Shown here piece by piece: positions 20,680 to 31,261 of a stretch of 64,000 nt of DNA. Origin of the DNA: Triatoma infestans (Eukaryota > Arthropoda > Insecta > Hemiptera > Reduviidae). The stretch spans positions 60,529 through 124,528 of the forward strand of contig JAAEAF010011011.1 of NCBI GenBank assembly GCA_011037195.1. The letters are read 5' to 3'. The notes under the pieces were generated by a model. The model saw only the letters and a program-made list of their open reading frames with translations, did not search any database and had not been told where the DNA came from. A program made the translations under genes and the position numbers. The first letter of the stretch is position 1, and each line of letters starts with the position of its first letter.

Positions 20680-20890
20680 CACCCTATCTAAATAGAAGGG
20701 TGGGGCATGTTGTGACTGGAGAGGGTATCTGCGGGGCAAAATGGCCGGGTGGGAGCTTTCTTCATACGTGCGGCGCGCTTGAGCATGTCCGGTCAGCCAG
20801 CGGCACAGTCGGCTGGGGTCTTGACAGTGTTCTGTTGGCGCCCAGAGGAGGGGCTAACTCAAACAACACACATAAACACACACACACATG
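20680..20890 (+). other. GC-rich patch, possible LINE 3' UTR remnant
   Basis: A markedly GC-rich stretch ending GGCGCCCAGAGGAGGGGC then AACTCAAACAACACAC and a (CA)n tract. The GCCC-GAGGAGGGGC style resembles the 3' UTRs at 24890-25052 and 27715-27804, which belong to I-type LINEs. The 95-residue frame over it shows no domain. Confidence 0.35.
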
Positions 20891-21134
20891 CACCCCTCCT
20901 AACAAACTATTCGATCCTAACCACAAAATCAATAAACGTATTTATTAAAACAAAAACAAAACAAAAATTGCAGCCGTAATTAGCGTGTGTATAAGTTTCA
21001 AGTAAATTGTAATAATTTTAGAAAAATTTTAACATAACATTCAACCTACACAATAATGTACCCACTTTAAACGTTTTTCTTCAAATTGGAAATACTAATA
21101 AAGCTATTAATGTAAACTTAATATTATATGAAAG

Positions 21135-21445
21135 GACGAAACTATACACTTTACTGAAGTGGCACTTTAGAGGAAAGCTTAGCAATATTGTTCCCCCACA
21201 ACACCCCCTCCCCCGCCAAATAATAAATTTCCTAGAAAAACGTTTTAATTAAAAGTAAAAAAAAAAATCAGTAAAGTCACACTTCTTGTTGATGGATTTT
21301 TCACCGAAACGTTAATGTCATTTTTTTGAGATATTTTATTCACACATAAACAGATCATTCTTTAAAAAGACACTCTTTTCTGATTTTAAGGGAACTTTAA
21401 CAGAAATCTGTTACAAGCGCTAGATGCACTTTAGCCTCATTCAGC
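21135..21445 (-). repeat. Family A fragment
   Basis: Carries CTTTACTGAAGTGGCACTTT, AGAGGAAAGCTTAGC, a CCCCC-rich block and AGTAAAGTCACACTTCTTG. Right end lost. 21446-21831 is AT-rich with a weak family A relic at 21720-21830. Confidence 0.6.
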
Positions 21446-21960
21446 ACTGTTTTACAATTATTGTACAACCATCATAACTCTAAAATGCACTTTATTAATA
21501 AATTTGAAACTAAAATGTATATCTTTTTATCAATGCTTTACCTGTTAATAATTTGAGATTATCGGGGATGGTTTTAGCAATCTTTATTGAAACTATCTTT
21601 TACAATTTCAAATTAAAACATTTTTTTGAATTATTATAATTAGACTTTTTATTTTACTAATTTATAATCAACTACCTATTTACACTATTTTTCTCTTAGA
21701 TTTAAAAGACATAAAAAAGTAAAAAGTCTTGTATGTAACACTCACACGACCTTGTAGTACCGAAAAACCGATTTTCATCTAACTCGGTAATTCTAGCCGC
21801 ACATTAAATTCTTATTGTGTATTATATAGATCAGGGGTGTTTAACATTTTGGGTTATCTGGGGCTACATTGTAAGTTAGAATTGTCTTGGGCCACACTTA
21901 TAATACAAACACTAACGATATAAGCAAAAATATAATTTTTCTTATATCCGGTACTATATT

Positions 21961-22254
21961 ATTCAATTAATTGTTGTGGTAGTTGGTTCCGCAGAGCTGG
22001 AAAGCATCAGAGACATTTTCCGTGATAGCCTTCTTCTTTTTTGTGGTAATCGACCGGCTTCGGTCGATCGCCCACCTTCAAGATGCGTTTGTCAAATAGT
22101 GTGATAACATAGACTCGCACAGAGCAAATTCAGTCAAGTCTGTGTTATCATACTGTATGATGAACGCATTCTGAAGATAGGCGAACGCCCGAAACCGGTC
22201 GATGACCACAAAAAGAAGCAGGCTATCACAGAAAATGTCTCTGATATTCAATTA
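21961..22254. mobile_element. Family B hairpin element with 9-bp target duplication
   Basis: ATTCAATTA occurs at 21961-21969 and 22246-22254, bracketing the element (21970-22245). The paralogous hAT-like copy at about 46890 reads TATTATTCAATTCATAG with nothing inserted, so it serves as an empty site. Arms are inverted copies: TTGTTGTGGTAGTTGGTTCC at the left and AGAAGCAGGCTATCACAG at the right. Confidence 0.85.
22167..22204 (+). ncRNA. Hammerhead ribozyme-like motif (best plus-strand copy)
   Basis: CATT, CTGAAGA, T, AGGC-GAAC-GCCC, GAA, ACC-GGT, C, GATG. It satisfies CUGANGA and GAAA, has stem II of three or four pairs, palindromic stem III ACC/GGT and cleavage triplet GTC. Stem I pairs CATT with GATG through one G-U. 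Position 7 differs from other copies (A instead of T), which the hammerhead consensus allows. The unpaired T before stem II is atypical. Confidence 0.5.
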
Positions 22255-22859
22255 GTAGTAGGTACAAAAAACTGTTTAAGATAGAGATTGTGTTGGATCA
22301 AAATATACATTTTGCGATTACTGCTATAGAAAATTAACTTATTTTAGTGAACACTATCTAGTTCGATGGAAGTACTTACAAATCTCAGCGAGTACTCAAG
22401 ATACTCTCGAGATATTTTGGTTCTAATTTTCACATTGTTTAGTAAATCCTTGAAAACAGTTTCTCACAAATATTGATGTTAACCAAAAAGTGAAGACATG
22501 AATAAAGGCAGGATTGTGAGGCGAGGGATATTAATCTCAAGGGAAGATAGGATTTATAAAGTCCAGTCTTTTAAACTGAATTTTTAAATTGAAGGTATAT
22601 ATGTTGTTCTATTTGAAAAATTGGCAGTTAACATCTACGACAACTTTAAACTGAAGAGCCTGTTTCCTATTGTTGACAACGTGAATAAAACCAACCATCG
22701 AGTCGAGCTATTTCTCCTCACTCCTTGGAGACAAAAGACACTACATATACCACATCTGAATAGTATTAAAAAGTATTTATTTATATTAGTTTTAAAATTA
22801 TTTGTTGGGCCGCAGTCGTTGCCGTTCTGGACCGCTGGTTGGACAACCCTGGTGTGGAC

Positions 22860-23205
22860 GATAGAATTGTATAATATATATGGAAATGGCACTCTAGAGG
22901 AAAGCCTAACGTCATTCTATCCCCACAACTCCTCTTAATTTCTAAAAAGAGTTGTAGCTCCTTTTTTATATTTAGTTTAATCTTTAAAGAAAACCGTTTG
23001 AGCCATTATTGAGAAAATTCGAAATATCCTGTTAGATCTACGATTTTCCGTTTCTGAGCTAAGCGGACCACAAAGAATAATTTCTAAAAACCATTTTTTT
23101 CGGACTCAGCAGTTCTCAAAACGGATATTTCCAATGTAAATTAAGTTTCGTAAAATTGTTGATAAACCTACTTAGAGAAAGTCGTCAGTGTTTCACACCA
23201 GATTT
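22860..23205 (-). repeat. Family A copy
   Basis: GATAGAATTGTATAATATAT, TGGCACTCTAGAGGAAAGCC, then AAACGGATATTTCCAATG and a degraded right end followed by GTGTTTCACACCAGATTT. Confidence 0.65.
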
Positions 23206-23289
23206 TTAATTTAATATGTCTAATTTGTAAAAGCTGGCCGCTGCCAAAAATCTGCCACCCAGGTGTAATGCAACACTTGCATTCTCGAA

Positions 23290-24330
23290 TTGCATTCTCT
23301 GTGTTTAAAACTGTGACGGCTCATGGATAGTGATAGTGGAGGTACACAAATAAGTAGTAAATTAAAATTTACTGCTTATAGACTGCAAATTTCAAGAATA
23401 ACGGTTAACAAAAGTCTTTGCGTCTTTCATTTTACATTTCAAAAATGGTTTGTTTATACAACCACTGAGCTTACTGCTCCAAATATAGGCCTACATTTTC
23501 CACAACTTGATCCCATCTGTGAGCCAACAATTCGATATCTGGAGCTATCTTTAGAGGCAAAATACTTGCAAACATCTCGTTTTCACCTCCTCCTTATTTG
23601 TTAATTTTTTTACCATGTAAAAAGTGGGACATAAAGCGGAAGAGAGGTGATTCATAGGATGCCAGATCTGGTTTGTAAGCTGCGTGTGGGAGGAGCTCAA
23701 AATTCAAATCTTCGATCAGTGAGAAGTACACTTTATCAATTAACAGAAGTGGGATCTTTTGCAACAAAAACGGAGTGTACTCGTTCCAGCTGAGCAGACA
23801 CCTTTCAGGAACTAGCTCAAAATGAATGATACCCTCGTAGATCCACTACACGCACAGCATCACTTTTTTTTTCTCAAATCATCGGGGGTGGGTACAGTTG
23901 GTTTAGCCTGATCTAATTCCACTGTTTTTATTTGTTCGTTGTCGAAATAAACACATTGTTCATCGCATTGACAAAACGAAAATAACTCAGGTTATTGGGG
24001 CGTAAATTAATGTGGACACGATTCGGCATTTTCTGGAAACTATAGCGGCTGCTCACATATGGCAGTTTATGGTTGATTGGGACTCGCCTAATTCATCTGA
24101 AAGTATTCTGGTGATGGTGCAAGGATCTATCTCTACAGGTGTTGCGAGAAGTGGTGAATCTAAGGAGAGAGGACGTTCTGGATGAAACTTACTTTCCAGG
24201 CTCATATCAGCCTCTCTAATTTTTTGAATTAGATCTGAGCAGCACATGATCTGTACAGAGACTTCCCACACTACTTGGTTAATTTCAGAACCGGCGTTTG
24301 CGGCAGTAGCCTTTTTCTAAAGTAGTGACC
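23290..24330 (-). pseudogene. Decayed mariner transposase gene, antisense
   Basis: On the minus strand, in broken frames: KIREADMSLESKFHPERPLS then CTITRILSDELGESQSTINC (the DNA-binding region with the SLE-K--RPLS and DELG-S-STI blocks), CDEQCVYFDNEQIK (first catalytic Asp), CVWWIYEGIIHFEL, ELLPHAAYKPDLASYESPLF (the third-Asp region, where SPDLAPSD has become KPDLASYE), and LLAHRWDQVVENVGLYLEQ at the C-terminus. Order and spacing match full-length mariner transposases. Multiple frameshifts and loss of the third Asp make it dead. The plus-strand frame at 23323-23604 is its shadow. Terminal repeats were not located. Confidence 0.8.
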
Positions 24331-24630
24331 CAAAGTCGTCCGAATGTCTAAATTCAACTACGTCATTTCTTAAATCGCTCACGAATTGCATAGATCTTTC
24401 CACAAGCTGATACGAACATAAACTGAAAGTAAAAGCGGTACTGAATGAGAAACTTTTGGTAAACTAGTGTTTAGTAAAGTACTGTTGAGGATTAAGAGAA
24501 AACAAAAAATGAAGACTTTTGTTACACTCCAGTATTTCAAATATTCTGTAGGGTCAGATACTTCTAGATTTACCAAAGAATTTCACAATTTTTCTCCTAA
24601 GAAAAAAAATGCAAGGGCAGCTATATAAGA

Positions 24631-24660
24631 ATAGTTGTTGTGGTGGTTGGAAGATATAAG
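24631..24660 (+). repeat. Tiny family B end remnant
   Basis: AGAATAGTTGTTGTGGTGGT matches only the outer tip of family B. Confidence 0.35.
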
Positions 24661-24889
24661 AATAGTTTATCTCACATTCACAGCACCAAATATTTTATAT
24701 TAAATAACTTATTGTAACTCTCGTTTGAAACTATTTAAAATTATAATAATGAAATAAAAATGATTAAAAAAAAGCAAAAAAAATAAAAAATTATCAAATC
24801 TTGTAAGTCCACAGTTACTACAGTATAAACAATGACTATGTGCTATGTATGTGTGAGAATTTGTTTTAGTATATGTACCGGTTATAAGG

Positions 24890-25052
24890 ATATTGTCCAA
24901 TTTGTTCGGATTGCGATGAATCTTAGATGGGTTAGGACCCGGTTTGTCATGGTTTATCTTTGGGATAGCTATATGGGCCCAGTGGGTTTTGGATAGGGTA
25001 GGGTTGGGTCCCTCCTCAAAGACGAATAATAATAATAATAATGATAATAAAT
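24890..25052 (+). mobile_element. LINE 3' UTR with (AAT)n tail
   Basis: GC-richer sequence (GGGTTAGGACCCGGTTTGTC, GGGCCCAGTGGGTTTTGG, GGGTCCCTCCTCAAAGACG) ending in AATAATAATAATAATGATAA. A (TAA)-type tail is characteristic of I-clade LINEs. No ORF2 remains. Confidence 0.45.
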
Positions 25053-25854
25053 GGAGAGAGAAACACTTTATTCGTAAAGAATTGTCAGTGGGGACTGCTC
25101 GACAATGTCAAGTTGCTAACACACAGCTTACCAATCAATCGAACTGACATAAACAAAGAAAGAGGAAACAATACATTATTACACAGATTAAATCATGAAA
25201 CAGATAATTTTGTTTTGTTATTGTTTTCCACTTTTCGACAACAGACGTGTGTGCGCAAAGTCTAACTGTAGATGTGGTGGTTAATGATGGCTAGAGAGTC
25301 TAAAAAATTAATTTTTTATTAAAAAATACATTAAATACCACCACGACATCTCTATCAAGATATTCTTAATGTAATTTAAACACAAATTAATATTATTAAA
25401 AATAAGCATGATAAATAAAAACGAATACATTTGATTTTCTCATTATATATTTTAATATATCTCCAATTTGCCATTGTTGCCAACCTTCTTACATATCAAT
25501 TTACCTACAATATTTTCTTGTATTACCCTTGCTTGGATTTCATTTTTATTTATTATTCTTACAAGCTTTTAACTATCCTTAAAACTTTGCATTGCCTTTC
25601 TTCAAACTTTATCTATTCTTATTAGTACAGCGTACCCCTCAAATATCTTATCACTCACCCCCCCTCCTAATAAAATGACTTGATAAAACACTGAGCATAC
25701 TTAACACCACCATTAAAATTTAGTTATAAAGTATCCTTCAAAAAATGCTATTTATTATACACTATTTTCTAATGTCTTATCATAATTTATAATAATTCCA
25801 TTTTGTCATTAAAAACACACACACACTTTATAACCTCCCGCACATACATATAAT
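25053..25854. other. AT-rich spacer, no repeat signature
   Basis: Continuous AT-rich sequence with short chance frames and no recognised element. Might be unique intronic DNA. Confidence 0.4.
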
Positions 25855-26012
25855 CAACAAAACCAACAAGTATCGAGTGTAACAAAAACATTGCGTTGAA
25901 GTGAACACTCTGCACGGAACATGATAAATTTGCTTTGACGATTGATGAAAATCCAAAACCGGTCGGGAACACAAAAAAATATGCATGCTAAGATGGATAA
26001 AATACCCAGATA
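25855..26012 (+). repeat. Family B2 copy (related to 59820-59995)
   Basis: Shares AAAACATTGCGTTGAAGTGA then ACACTCTGCACGGAACATGA, and the core TTTGACGATTGATG-AAAATCC-AAAACCGGTCGG with the copy near 59840. The layout (CTGACGA-like, stem, GAAACCGGTC-like) repeats that of family B with a different stem II, but this copy has lost the first C and the G of GAA. Confidence 0.5.
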
Positions 26013-27200
26013 AATAGATTTTTAAACAGATACTCACTATAATAAACAAATCTCATGTTTAGAATGAAGGCATAAAATGTTGCAATTCAGTTTACTTAGA
26101 TCGCATTTAAGTGTAAATTGGATGGGAAATATGATAGTTGTTTATGTTAAAAAAATTAACATATTGTTTATATAATCTTGCATGATTTAAACTTGAATAA
26201 TTTGCAACAATTTCTTTTTTGGAGATTGATTCTTTTATAAATAGAAATGTTTGTTTACTTTGAAAAAGTTTTTTTTTTAAACATAAAAATATTTGACCAG
26301 ACTGTTAACGCCAACGCGCCCTGTGTGGGTTCACCAAAACACTCCTGAAGAAGTATATATGGGCTAACCATTTTTCCTCCACATTTACTAGATCTCGCAA
26401 ACTACTTGCGTCTTAATCCTACTGAACCTCCGCTCTACTGGGGTATATCGCACCTTAGCCACACATGCAATTACTACTGACAATTAGCGGCTCCAGCTAA
26501 AAGTTTGTCACAAATAATTGAGAGAACTAGTTCATAGTAAGAATGTATATTTTAACTAAAGATTTTCCTAAGGGAGGTTCAACTGCAAATGTGATCCAGC
26601 CGCCACTGGTTAAAAATGTGAATTTATTAACAGTTTAAACAATAGATTCTACAAAATTTCTTTGTAAAACTGCACTTAAACTGAATATTAAAAGTAAAGA
26701 AATACGAGGGCAAATCAATGAGACATTGAGGAAGCATATTTTTTAAACTCTTCTCAGTAATATTTCTTTTGTTTTTTTTTTGTACATTTTTTTTTTATTT
26801 ATTCGTGTTTTACAAATATTTAAATTTATCCTTCGTAATCTTTCGTAATATTATTTTTATCATATGTAGGATAATTTGAAATTCTGTCAAGTTGAAAGAT
26901 ACGTGCATGTAGGAGGTTAGTTTCAAATTTATTTAAATTCTCACATAGCTATCATTTCAAACATGTTGCACATATTTAATGTGTCCAACATAAATACATA
27001 AAATTTATGTATATAAACATAATAAATAAAAAACTAAAAAATTACATATGTGTATCATGTACTTTAACTCTTGAAGAATGTTATGATGTTTAAAACAAAG
27101 TCATATACTAAGTCTTTTTTTTTTTTTTTTTTAAATTTCCCCAGTATGAAATATTTCTGAATATTACCAGACTACCAATAAAAAGTAAAGATTATATATA
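26013..27200. other. AT-rich region, mostly unassigned
   Basis: No gene or known repeat. 26300-26500 is of more balanced composition (AACGCCAACGCGCCCTGTGT) but has no long frame. Poly-T tracts near 26767, 26790 and 27116. Confidence 0.35.
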
Positions 27201-27703
27201 TTTAATTTTTACTTTCTCTAAACTCTCTAATAAGAGGAAGTATCGCGATCGTGCCAGATATTCGAAATTGAATTTTTCATCGGAAATTCATGTTTTGGGG
27301 TCCGCTGAATATGAAAAAAAAAAAAAAATGTTTTTAGCAAATGGTCTGTGTATCTCAAAAACGAAAAGTCACAGAAAGTTCAAAGTTGGTATTATTCCGT
27401 TTAGACGCCACGAAGATTTCGCCAATATTCTTCAAACTTCGTATACTCTCTACACACATAACTATAACTTTTATATTTTTGAAAAAACTGATTTTGGGGG
27501 AGGGGGGTTCTAGGGCATTTGTGGCGTTAAATATTAATTTGAGTATTTTCAAACCTGAACTTCTGAACTGCAATGTAACTAGATTGAAATGACTACCTGA
27601 ACCCAAGGGTATCCCTATCAGCTATATCTATATTTTTGTTCTATAATTTTTTTGAAAAAAACCATAGCTTGTTTTGACCATCATCCAAATCATTAATTGA
27701 ATT

Positions 27704-28772
27704 TTTCGGATAAATTATTATTATTATTATCAAAACGGGTGCCCAAATAGGCGCGGGACCTAAGCCTATGTGGCTCTTATCCCCCCGATACCCCCCGTAA
27801 CCCCTTAATTAATCTCCCCCGGTAACTTGCCGGTTAATCTACAATATCTCAAGATATCCGCAAACTCCAACTCGCCCAGGCAATCCTGCGAGAGTGGTGT
27901 CCTCCCAAATATACGAAACCTAGTTCCGGCGAAACGGGGACACTGACATAGGTAGTGAAACACCGTTTCCCTAACTCCGTCATCACAATTCTGACAAATG
28001 GGACTCCGTGTCCTCCCTATGTTAAACAAGTGACTGGACACCCAAGTGTGTCCAGTCACTATTCCTACCAAGGTCCTCAAACCCGTCCTACTAAGAGACA
28101 GGAGATACTCCGAGATTCCCTGCTTGCTTGCCTTTATAAATCTTTTGGCTTGGAGGCACCCCTGCGTGTCCCCCCAGCGTTTCTCCAAAGCTCTCGTCTC
28201 CCAAAGTCTAATCTGTTTGTCGCGAAACGTCTTTGTAACGGCCAGGGCTGGTTCAGGACCATAAAATGGTAATGACGATCCCTCCCTGGCCAGCCGATCC
28301 GCCCTCTCATTGCCCTCTATTCCCGCATGTCCGGGTATCCAATAGAGATGCACCTTACCCCTCCGAGCCAAAGCGTTAAGCCTTCTCCTACATTCTCCCA
28401 CTAATTTCGAACTCCACCACGGCTTACTCAAAGCCCTTAGTGCGGCTTGACTATCAGAGAAGATCCGCACTTCCTTAAACTCTCCTAGCCACTCCCCCAC
28501 AAGATGGCAGCATTCAATGATGCCCACCACCTCAGACTGGAAAACAGTGGCCAAACCACCTAAGGCCACCGAACTCCCTCTATCCAACTCCTGAAACCAT
28601 GCTCCCGCCCCCGACAGGCCAGTACCCTCCTGCCTAGAGCCATCTGAATAGCAGCGAATAATACCGCTGCCCGACTCCGTTGGCCTCGTAAGGTTATCAT
28701 CTCCTATACTGCCAATCGTAATCTCATAATCTCTCTCAAATCCCCATTTCTTGCTCGTCTCTTTCGGATAAA
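27704..28772 (-). mobile_element. 5'-truncated I-type LINE with 11-bp target duplication
   Basis: TTTCGGATAAA is present at 27704-27714 and 28762-28772 and brackets the insertion 27715-28761. At the left the minus-strand element ends in (TAA)n (27716-27731), the tail type of I-clade LINEs, preceded by about 75 bp of 3' UTR. The copy starts inside ORF2. Confidence 0.85.
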
Positions 28773-28785
28773 AGTTAACAACCAA
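27805..28785 (-). CDS. LINE ORF2 C-terminal part: RNase H domain and zinc tail, intact frame
   Basis: A 326-codon frame. Residues about 40-155 form an RNase HI domain: IRCYSDGSRQ (first Asp), GAGAW, FQSEVVGIIECC (catalytic Glu), IFSDSQAALRAL (second Asp) and WIPGHAGIEGNERADRLA (His and last Asp), so all catalytic positions are present. The C-terminal third carries LLSLSRTGLRTLVGIVTGHT and a CxxC-x9-H-x3-C finger (ICQNCDDGVRETVFHYLCQC). This is the post-RT end of I-type LINE ORF2. The first 11 residues (MVVNFYPKETS to about PK) come from the target duplication and flanking family A sequence, so the ATG is accidental. No reverse transcriptase domain is present; the open frame implies a young insertion. 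Confidence 0.85.
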   Translation of the reverse strand: MVVNFYPKETSKKWGFERDYEITIGSIGDDNLTRPTESGSGIIRCYSDGSRQEGTGLSGAGAWFQELDRGSSVALGGLATVFQSEVVGIIECCHLVGEWLGEFKEVRIFSDSQAALRALSKPWWSSKLVGECRRRLNALARRGKVHLYWIPGHAGIEGNERADRLAREGSSLPFYGPEPALAVTKTFRDKQIRLWETRALEKRWGDTQGCLQAKRFIKASKQGISEYLLSLSRTGLRTLVGIVTGHTWVSSHLFNIGRTRSPICQNCDDGVRETVFHYLCQCPRFAGTRFRIFGRTPLSQDCLGELEFADILRYCRLTGKLPGEIN

Positions 28786-29769
28786 AAGTGATAGATCTCT
28801 ATATGCAGACTACAGTTAGTAACAGTTAGTGTAAGAAATTAAATGAAATTCGCCGCGTGTTTTTCCGCGAAAACTACAAAAAAAAAAAAACGGTTCAGTA
28901 AAAACGCACATCTGGTCAACCGATTTTCTTTAAACTCCGAATTTTGACAACATATTTAATTGTATTTAATTATACAATAAATTGAAAGCACTTTAGTGGA
29001 AAATAAAAAAAAACCACACCCCTCCCACCAAAAAACTACCTTAACTGAATTTTTCTAGAAAAATGTTGCAAATAAAAGTTGTAGCTCTCAATATGTGCAG
29101 TTGATATTACTAGGTTTAAAGAAAATCACTGAAGCCATTTTCGAGAAAATCGCAAAAAATTATAAAAAATCCAAACAGTAAAGTAATTGACTGATGCGGA
29201 TTTTTCATTTTTTGAACTATGCTGTTCACATACGCATATATAATAAACAGAACATTTCTTTAAAAACCACTTTTTGGGACTCAGGGGACCTTAAAACGTG
29301 TATTTCCGGTGTAATCTATTGAAAATAATAAATTATTAAAACACACAAACATATACGAAATTAAAAATTCAGAGCAGCTTTAAAAATAAATAATGGTGGC
29401 CTCGAATGATTTTTTTATTTTCCTATTTGTTATATAAAGGGACCAAGATAAATTTCACTAGTGGAATGGGAGAAGTTGGGCTTAAAGCCTGAAGCAGCCA
29501 TCAATCAACACAAATAACTTCATTTGTTTTCTAAACAGTGCGGCAATGTAGAAAACTTATTTCTTTTAAGTTTAATGCTGGGCCACAACTTGTTTGTTAG
29601 CTAACAATACCCACCCTTTTTATAATTCAAATTAATTGTAAATAATAGTAGTTGAAAATAACTCTTATACGTTTGACTTTGTCTTTAATTGAATTATACA
29701 ATTTAATTAATAATTTTTCTTTAAGAAAATTGCATTGCTCAGAAACATTTCTTTGAGATGCAATTTGGC

Positions 29770-31080
29770 ATCAAAAACCCACCAGTTCGCTGCGGCTGCA
29801 ATCCAATTCCCTCACATCCCTGTTTACCACATTTATCCATCTCAATTTTGAACGACCCACTTTCCTCGTATTGTACAATTTTGGGTTAACAGTTTCTTGG
29901 GAATATCATTGGTCCATCTTCCTTATAGCATTACCTGCCAAACTAAGTCTTCCAATTTTTATCACTTTCCCCACATTGGGTTCTTTAAAGTGATTGTATA
30001 TTTATTGTTTTCTTTCGCCTTCCGTCTACTATTTGGTGCGAGTAAAAGGAGAGAGATAAAAGCCGACTCCAAGCAGCAGAAATGAGAGGGCAAAAGTAGG
30101 AGAGATCGCATTAGGAACAGCACCATTAGAGGCACTAGGGCGAATGATTGAAAAAAGCAACTGCGATGGTTCGGTCATGTTTACCGAATGGCAGAGAATA
30201 GAATACTCCGCAAGCCATATGAGATGACGGTATCGGGAAGAAGACCTAGAGGAAGGAAAAGAAATACGTGGGAAGAAAACGTAAAGAGCATAGTTGAGAA
30301 AAGAAACCTCATGTGGAATACAGCCAAGAAAATGTCAAGAAATAGAGAAGAATGGCGAACTTTTAGCAGCGCCTCTACATTCACGGGTAGAAGAAGACCC
30401 TGTTTAAGTAAGTAACTAAGTTTCCTGGGAATTTCATTGTCTATCATCCTGCCCACCTAAGTCTACCAATTTTTATCACTTGACCACACTAGATTCTTTA
30501 AAAAGGTTGTATATTTATTGGTATTTCCGCTTTCTCCATTTCTGTCCAATGGTCACCGTTCCATACGTGAGTACGGGCCGGACCGTACGTCTTATACAAT
30601 TTTATTTTTGTGCTTTTATTAATGAACCGACTTCTTGGGTGGTATCTTAGCCTAAAATAGCACCTGTTGGCCCCAACTCCAAATTCTTCTTATTTTGAGC
30701 GTCATATCATATATTATTTGAGCGTATATGAGCTACATAAACTGTTTTACTGGCTAAAAACTTTAACTTCCGAAACGAAACAAACATGTTTGCACTTATT
30801 TCCTCCCCTGAGACCGTATAATTTGTCTTGCTTCTCATTCACGATTAGTCCATGTAAACCGGCCTTTAAATTTGAAAAAGGCTCCTGCTGATCTCTAGAT
30901 GATGTCTAAATTATCTGCATATCTATATGAAGAATATTGCCCCATCAATTTGTTGGGGGAATATTGTCCTGAGTCTCTAACAGCCTTTTTCAAGCGCTAG
31001 ATTAAATAGCATGCATGCGAGAACATCACCTTGTCTTAGAACTTTATTTGAAATAACTACCACGCACTATTACTGCTCAA
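29770..31080 (-). pseudogene. Antisense LINE reverse transcriptase, interrupted by another LINE
   Basis: Minus strand from 31080 down: LRQGDVLACMLFNLALEK, then a YADN-LDII segment where the catalytic YADD should be, VNEKQDKL-like sequence, IKLYKT and a WTEMEKAE segment, KIGRLRWAG-type and KVGRSKLRWINVVNRDVREL. These follow the order of RT palm, thumb and C-terminal motifs in LINE ORF2. Stops and shifts are frequent. A plus-strand LINE fragment splits it at about 30046-30418, and host sequence on both sides of that split is duplicated (about 29891-30045 and 30419-30570). Confidence 0.7.
30046..30418 (+). pseudogene. LINE ORF2 C-terminal fragment nested in an antisense LINE
   Basis: The plus-strand frame ending at 30415 encodes WFGHVYRMAENRILRKPYE (joined over a shift) and SGRRPRGRKRNTWEENVK, the GH-RM and RPRGR-W segments also seen at 2620-2800 and 61420-61560. 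It is the extreme C-terminus of the same LINE type, 5'-truncated. Confidence 0.7.
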
Positions 31081-31261
31081 GTAGTGCTATCAATTGCCAA
31101 CCTTACCATCATAATTAGTTTCAGAGGGATATTTAATTCCCTTTAATGTAACCTAATATTACATAAATGATAGAATCTATACATTGTTCTGAAGTAGCTA
31201 CTTTAAAACTATGCTTATTTCAAAACGTTTCAAAAAAGCGTATTAAAAACTGCTTATTTCG

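Larger units (their letters stand above)
21832..22851. mobile_element. hAT-like non-autonomous element carrying a family B insertion
   Basis: Ends are CAGGGGTGTTTAAC (21832) and GTTGGACAACCCTG (22838-22851), imperfect inverted repeats in the style of hAT elements, with internal GGGCCACACTTATAATACAA and ACCGCTGGTT motifs. A diverged paralogue without the family B insertion is at 46770-47505. I could not find a clean 8-bp target duplication. The short open frames inside are not convincing genes. Confidence 0.6.
27205..29325. repeat. Family A sequence split by an RNase H LINE
   Basis: 27205-27714 (plus orientation: ACTTTCTCTAAACTCTCTAA, TCGAAATTGAATTTTTCATC, ACGAAAAGTCACAGAAAG) and 28773-29325 (AAAAGTGATAGATCTCTATA; TTTAAAGAAAATCACTGAAG; TATTTCCGGTGTAATC). 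The join around the LINE reads as family A sequence; 28860-29325 includes a second copy in minus orientation. Confidence 0.6.

Noticed and set aside
20661..20979. Histidine/threonine-rich frame as a small secreted protein
   Set aside because: The tail is translated (CA)n microsatellite; the front resembles LINE 3' UTR sequence and has no signal peptide.
23323..23604. 93-codon plus-strand open frame as a gene
   Set aside because: The minus strand holds the mariner transposase C-terminus (LLAHRWDQVVENVGLYLEQ), so the plus frame is incidental.
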